This document shows, one piece after another, positions 61,501 to 64,000 of a stretch of DNA of 64,000 bases. Under the pieces are notes generated by a model that was not told the origin of the DNA, searched no databases, and saw nothing but the letters and a program-made list of their open reading frames with translations. The position numbers and the translations under genes were made by a program. Numbering within the stretch: position 1 is the first letter of the stretch; the number at the start of each line of letters is the position of its first letter. The stretch is from Planomonospora sp. ID82291 (GTDB taxonomy: Bacteria; Actinomycetota; Actinomycetes; Streptosporangiales; Streptosporangiaceae): the NCBI RefSeq assembly GCF_015711645.1, contig NZ_JABTEX010000001.1, positions 744,001 through 808,000 of the forward strand, given 5' to 3'.

Positions 61501-64000
61501 CACCAGCGTCCGCACCGCGCGCAGCGCCACCGAGAGCGTCGCCAGGTCGAAGTCGTCGCTCTCCCAGATCTCCGAGAGCGTCTGCCGGGCCCGGGCGACC
61601 GCCGCCGCGTTCACCTCGCTCCAGCGGGCGAGCCGCTCCTCGGGCGAGAGCCCGGACTCGCTGCCCATCAGCACGCCCCGGGTGAGCGCGGCGTGCGCGG
61701 CGTACAGGTCGTCGCGGAGCGCGGCCCGCGCCATGGAGTTCCACCGGTCGTCCCGGGGCAGTGCGATGACGCGCTCCCGGAGCCCGGCCAGCCGGAGCCG
61801 GTCGGCGAGGTCGAAGTAGACCTCGGCGGCCTCGTCCACCGGGCGGCCGGTGCTCGCGGCGATCTCCACCAGGTCGAAGGTGGAGTAGGCCGGGACCATC
61901 GCGGCGACCCGCTCGGCGAGGTCGTCGGGGACCCCGCGGGCGATGAAGGAGTCCCTGCGGTCCTCGAACGCCGCCAGGTCGGACCCGGTCAGCAGCTTGG
62001 GCAGGTGCGGGAGCAGGCCGTTCATGCCCTTGGTGAAGAAGCCCACCGTGGAGGCCAGGTCCAGCGGCGGCCGGCGGTTGCCCAGCAGCCAGCGGGTGCC
62101 GCGCTCGCACAGCTTGCGCGCCTCCAGCTCCATCGCGAGCTGGGTGGAGACGTCCACCTTGTTCTCCAGCTCCTCGACCGCCCGCCAGAAGCTCGGCAGG
62201 TCGAAGACCTCCCGGGTGGCCAGATAGGCGCGGGCGATGTCCGGGGCGGACGCGCCGCTCTCCTCGCCCACCCGGAACATGAAGGTGGTGCCGCTGGAGT
62301 TGACCAGGTCGTTCACCACGCAGGTGGTGATGATCTCCCGCCGGAGCGGGTGGTCGTCCATGAAGGGGCGGAACCGCTCGCGCAGCGCCGAGGGGAAGTA
62401 GGAGACCAGCCAGGACGCCAGGTAGGGGTCGTCGGGCAGGTCGGAGCCGAGGATCTGGGCGTCCACCACCAGCTTGGTGTAGGCCAGCAGCACGGAGAAC
62501 TCCGGCGCGGTCAGGCCGAGCCCGGCCTGGCGCCGCTCGGCGAGCGCCTTGTCCGACGGCAGGAACTCCAGCCCCCGGTCGACCAGCCCGTCCCGCTCCA
62601 GCCGGCGCAGGTAGCGCGCGTGGATGTGCAGCATCTCCGGCGCCTGCGCGCGGGCCGCGGCCAGCACCACGTTCTGGTCGTAGTTGTCGCGCAGGACCAG
62701 TCCGGCGACCTCGTCGGTCATGTCGAGGAAGAGCTGGTTGCGCTGCTTGTCGGTGAGCTCGCCGTCGCGGACCACCCGGTCCAGCAGGATCTTGATGTTC
62801 ACCTCGTGGTCGGAGGTGTCCACGCCCGCGGAGTTGTCGATGAAGTCGGTGTTGACCAGCCCGCCGCCCAGGGCGTACTCGATCCGGGCGAGCTGGGTCA
62901 GGCCCAGGTTGCCGCCCTCCCCGACCACCTTGCAGCGCAGCTCGGCCGCGTCGACCCGCAGGCCGTCGTTGGCCTTGTCGCCGACGTCGGCGTGCGACTC
63001 CGACGACGCCTTGACGTAGGTCCCGATGCCGCCGTTCCACAGCAGGTCCACCGGGGCCCTGAGGATCGCGCCGATCAGGTCGTTGGGGGCCATGGCGGCG
63101 ATCCCGTCGGGGATGCCGAGCGCGGCGCGCGCCTGCGGCGAGATCGGGATCGACTTGGCCGTGCGCGGCCAGACGCCGCCGCCCGCGGAGATCAGTTCGG
63201 GCGCGTAGTCCTCCCACGAGCTGCGCGGCAGCGCGAACAGCCGGGCGCGCTCGGCGAAGCCGCGGGCGGCGTCGGGGTGCGGGTCGATGAACACGTGCCG
63301 GTGGTCGAAGGCGGCGACCAGCCGGATGTGCGGGGAGAGCAGCATGCCGTTGCCGAACACGTCACCCGACATGTCGCCGATGCCGACGACGGTGAAGTCG
63401 GTGGTCTGCACGTCCACGCCGAGGCTGCGGAAGTGGTACTTGACCGACTCCCAGGCGCCGCGGGCGGTGATGCCCATGCCCTTGTGGTCGTAGCCGACCG
63501 AGCCGCCGGAGGCGAAGGCGTCGCCCAGCCAGAAGCCGTACTCCTTGGCGACCCCGTTGGCGATGTCGGAGAAGGTCGCGGTGCCCTTGTCGGCGGCCAC
63601 CACCAGGTAGGTGTCGTCCTCGTCGTGCCGGACCACGTCGGCGGGCGGGACCACGCGGCCGTCGACGAGGTTGTCGGTGAGGTCGAGCAGGCCGGAGATG
63701 AACATCCGGTAGCAGGCGACGCCCTCGGCGAAGAGGTCCTCCCTCCTGCCTGTCTTCGGGGGGTTCTTGACCACGAAGCCGCCCTTGGAGCCGGTGGGCA
63801 CGATCACGGTGTTCTTCACCATCTGCGCCTTGACCAGGCCCAGCACCTCGGTGCGGAAGTCCTCCATCCGGTCCGACCAGCGCAGGCCGCCGCGGGCGAC
63901 CTTCCCGAAGCGCAGGTGCACGCCCTCGACCCGGGGCGAGTAGACGAAGACCTCGATCTTCGGCCGGGGCAGCGGCAGCACGCCGATCGAGGGCGAGTCG
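61468..64000 (-). CDS. gdh: NAD-specific glutamate dehydrogenase (large 180-kDa type), C-terminal part
   Basis: Over 840 residues are visible; the gene continues past the right edge, so the N-terminal half of a protein of about 1600 residues is missing. Near the edge are the catalytic-domain segments EGVHLRFGKVARGGLRWSDR and VPTGSKGGFVVKNPP, with the reactive Lys. The NAD-binding part has CKVVGEGGNLGLTQLARIEY. The C-terminal helical region ends GLPYMEG. This class deaminates glutamate to 2-oxoglutarate with NAD and is typical of actinobacteria. A 30-bp tandem repeat includes its stop codon. Confidence 0.93.
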   Translation of the reverse strand, partial: DSPSIGVLPLPRPKIEVFVYSPRVEGVHLRFGKVARGGLRWSDRMEDFRTEVLGLVKAQMVKNTVIVPTGSKGGFVVKNPPKTGRREDLFAEGVACYRMFISGLLDLTDNLVDGRVVPPADVVRHDEDDTYLVVAADKGTATFSDIANGVAKEYGFWLGDAFASGGSVGYDHKGMGITARGAWESVKYHFRSLGVDVQTTDFTVVGIGDMSGDVFGNGMLLSPHIRLVAAFDHRHVFIDPHPDAARGFAERARLFALPRSSWEDYAPELISAGGGVWPRTAKSIPISPQARAALGIPDGIAAMAPNDLIGAILRAPVDLLWNGGIGTYVKASSESHADVGDKANDGLRVDAAELRCKVVGEGGNLGLTQLARIEYALGGGLVNTDFIDNSAGVDTSDHEVNIKILLDRVVRDGELTDKQRNQLFLDMTDEVAGLVLRDNYDQNVVLAAARAQAPEMLHIHARYLRRLERDGLVDRGLEFLPSDKALAERRQAGLGLTAPEFSVLLAYTKLVVDAQILGSDLPDDPYLASWLVSYFPSALRERFRPFMDDHPLRREIITTCVVNDLVNSSGTTFMFRVGEESGASAPDIARAYLATREVFDLPSFWRAVEELENKVDVSTQLAMELEARKLCERGTRWLLGNRRPPLDLASTVGFFTKGMNGLLPHLPKLLTGSDLAAFEDRRDSFIARGVPDDLAERVAAMVPAYSTFDLVEIAASTGRPVDEAAEVYFDLADRLRLAGLRERVIALPRDDRWNSMARAALRDDLYAAHAALTRGVLMGSESGLSPEERLARWSEVNAAAVARARQTLSEIWESDDFDLATLSVALRAVRTLVASTGLPYMEG

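Overview
This is a high-G+C actinomycete chromosome segment. GTG and TTG starts are common, the gene order prfB-ftsE-ftsX-smpB-ssrA is actinobacterial, and there are large LacI, acyl-CoA and arabinan gene sets. The mix of genes fits a filamentous genus of the Streptosporangiales better than a mycobacterium, because nothing in the window makes mycolic acids. That placement is inference and no 16S gene is present.

Layout. (1) 1-9.4 kb: a LacI repressor and aldose 1-epimerase pair divergent from an orphan sugar-binding lipoprotein, then a UvrD-like helicase, an MFS exporter with a divergent ArsR-type regulator, and an aldehyde dehydrogenase. (2) 9.6-16.1 kb: an acyl-CoA catabolic operon with two CoA ligases, two thiolase-like proteins without the usual Cys and a tandem DUF35 protein. 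It resembles Ltp3/Ltp4-type steroid loci and sits behind a KstR-like palindrome. (3) 16.3-20.0 kb: a secreted Ig-like protein with a His/Thr-rich stretch, a class F-type sortase and an enoyl-CoA hydratase. (4) 20.1-24 kb: a less G+C-rich accessory island with a two-gene module (PD-(D/E)XK nuclease-like protein plus unknown partner), a decayed inositol monophosphatase and a YefM-YoeB toxin-antitoxin pair. (5) 24.1-25.3 kb: a nitronate monooxygenase-like gene with its own KstR-like site. (6) 25.3-44.1 kb: a surface-arabinan region. It holds the decaprenyl-phospho-arabinose operon (DUF3068, UbiA-type phosphoribosyltransferase, DprE1, DprE2), an acyltransferase, two paralogous GT-C-like membrane proteins, a methyltransferase, a second DUF3068 gene, AftD, a GT4 glycosyltransferase and a 43-residue DUF2613 peptide. 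(7) 44.2-49.3 kb: a fused acyl-CoA dehydrogenase and a third CoA ligase, each with a palindrome at its promoter. (8) 49.4-53.5 kb: an HtrA-like lipoprotein, a PEP mutase/isocitrate lyase family enzyme, an alditol oxidase and a VapC remnant. (9) 53.5-64 kb: tmRNA, a degenerate penicillin-binding protein, smpB, ftsX, ftsE, prfB, a lipoprotein and the C-terminal part of a large NAD-glutamate dehydrogenase running off the right edge.

Two themes run across the window. Dispersed acyl-CoA genes share related inverted repeats, which suggests a common TetR-type control. Short tandem repeats (13-38 bp) repeatedly sit at gene 3' ends and include the stop codon, as if gene ends had been duplicated in tandem.
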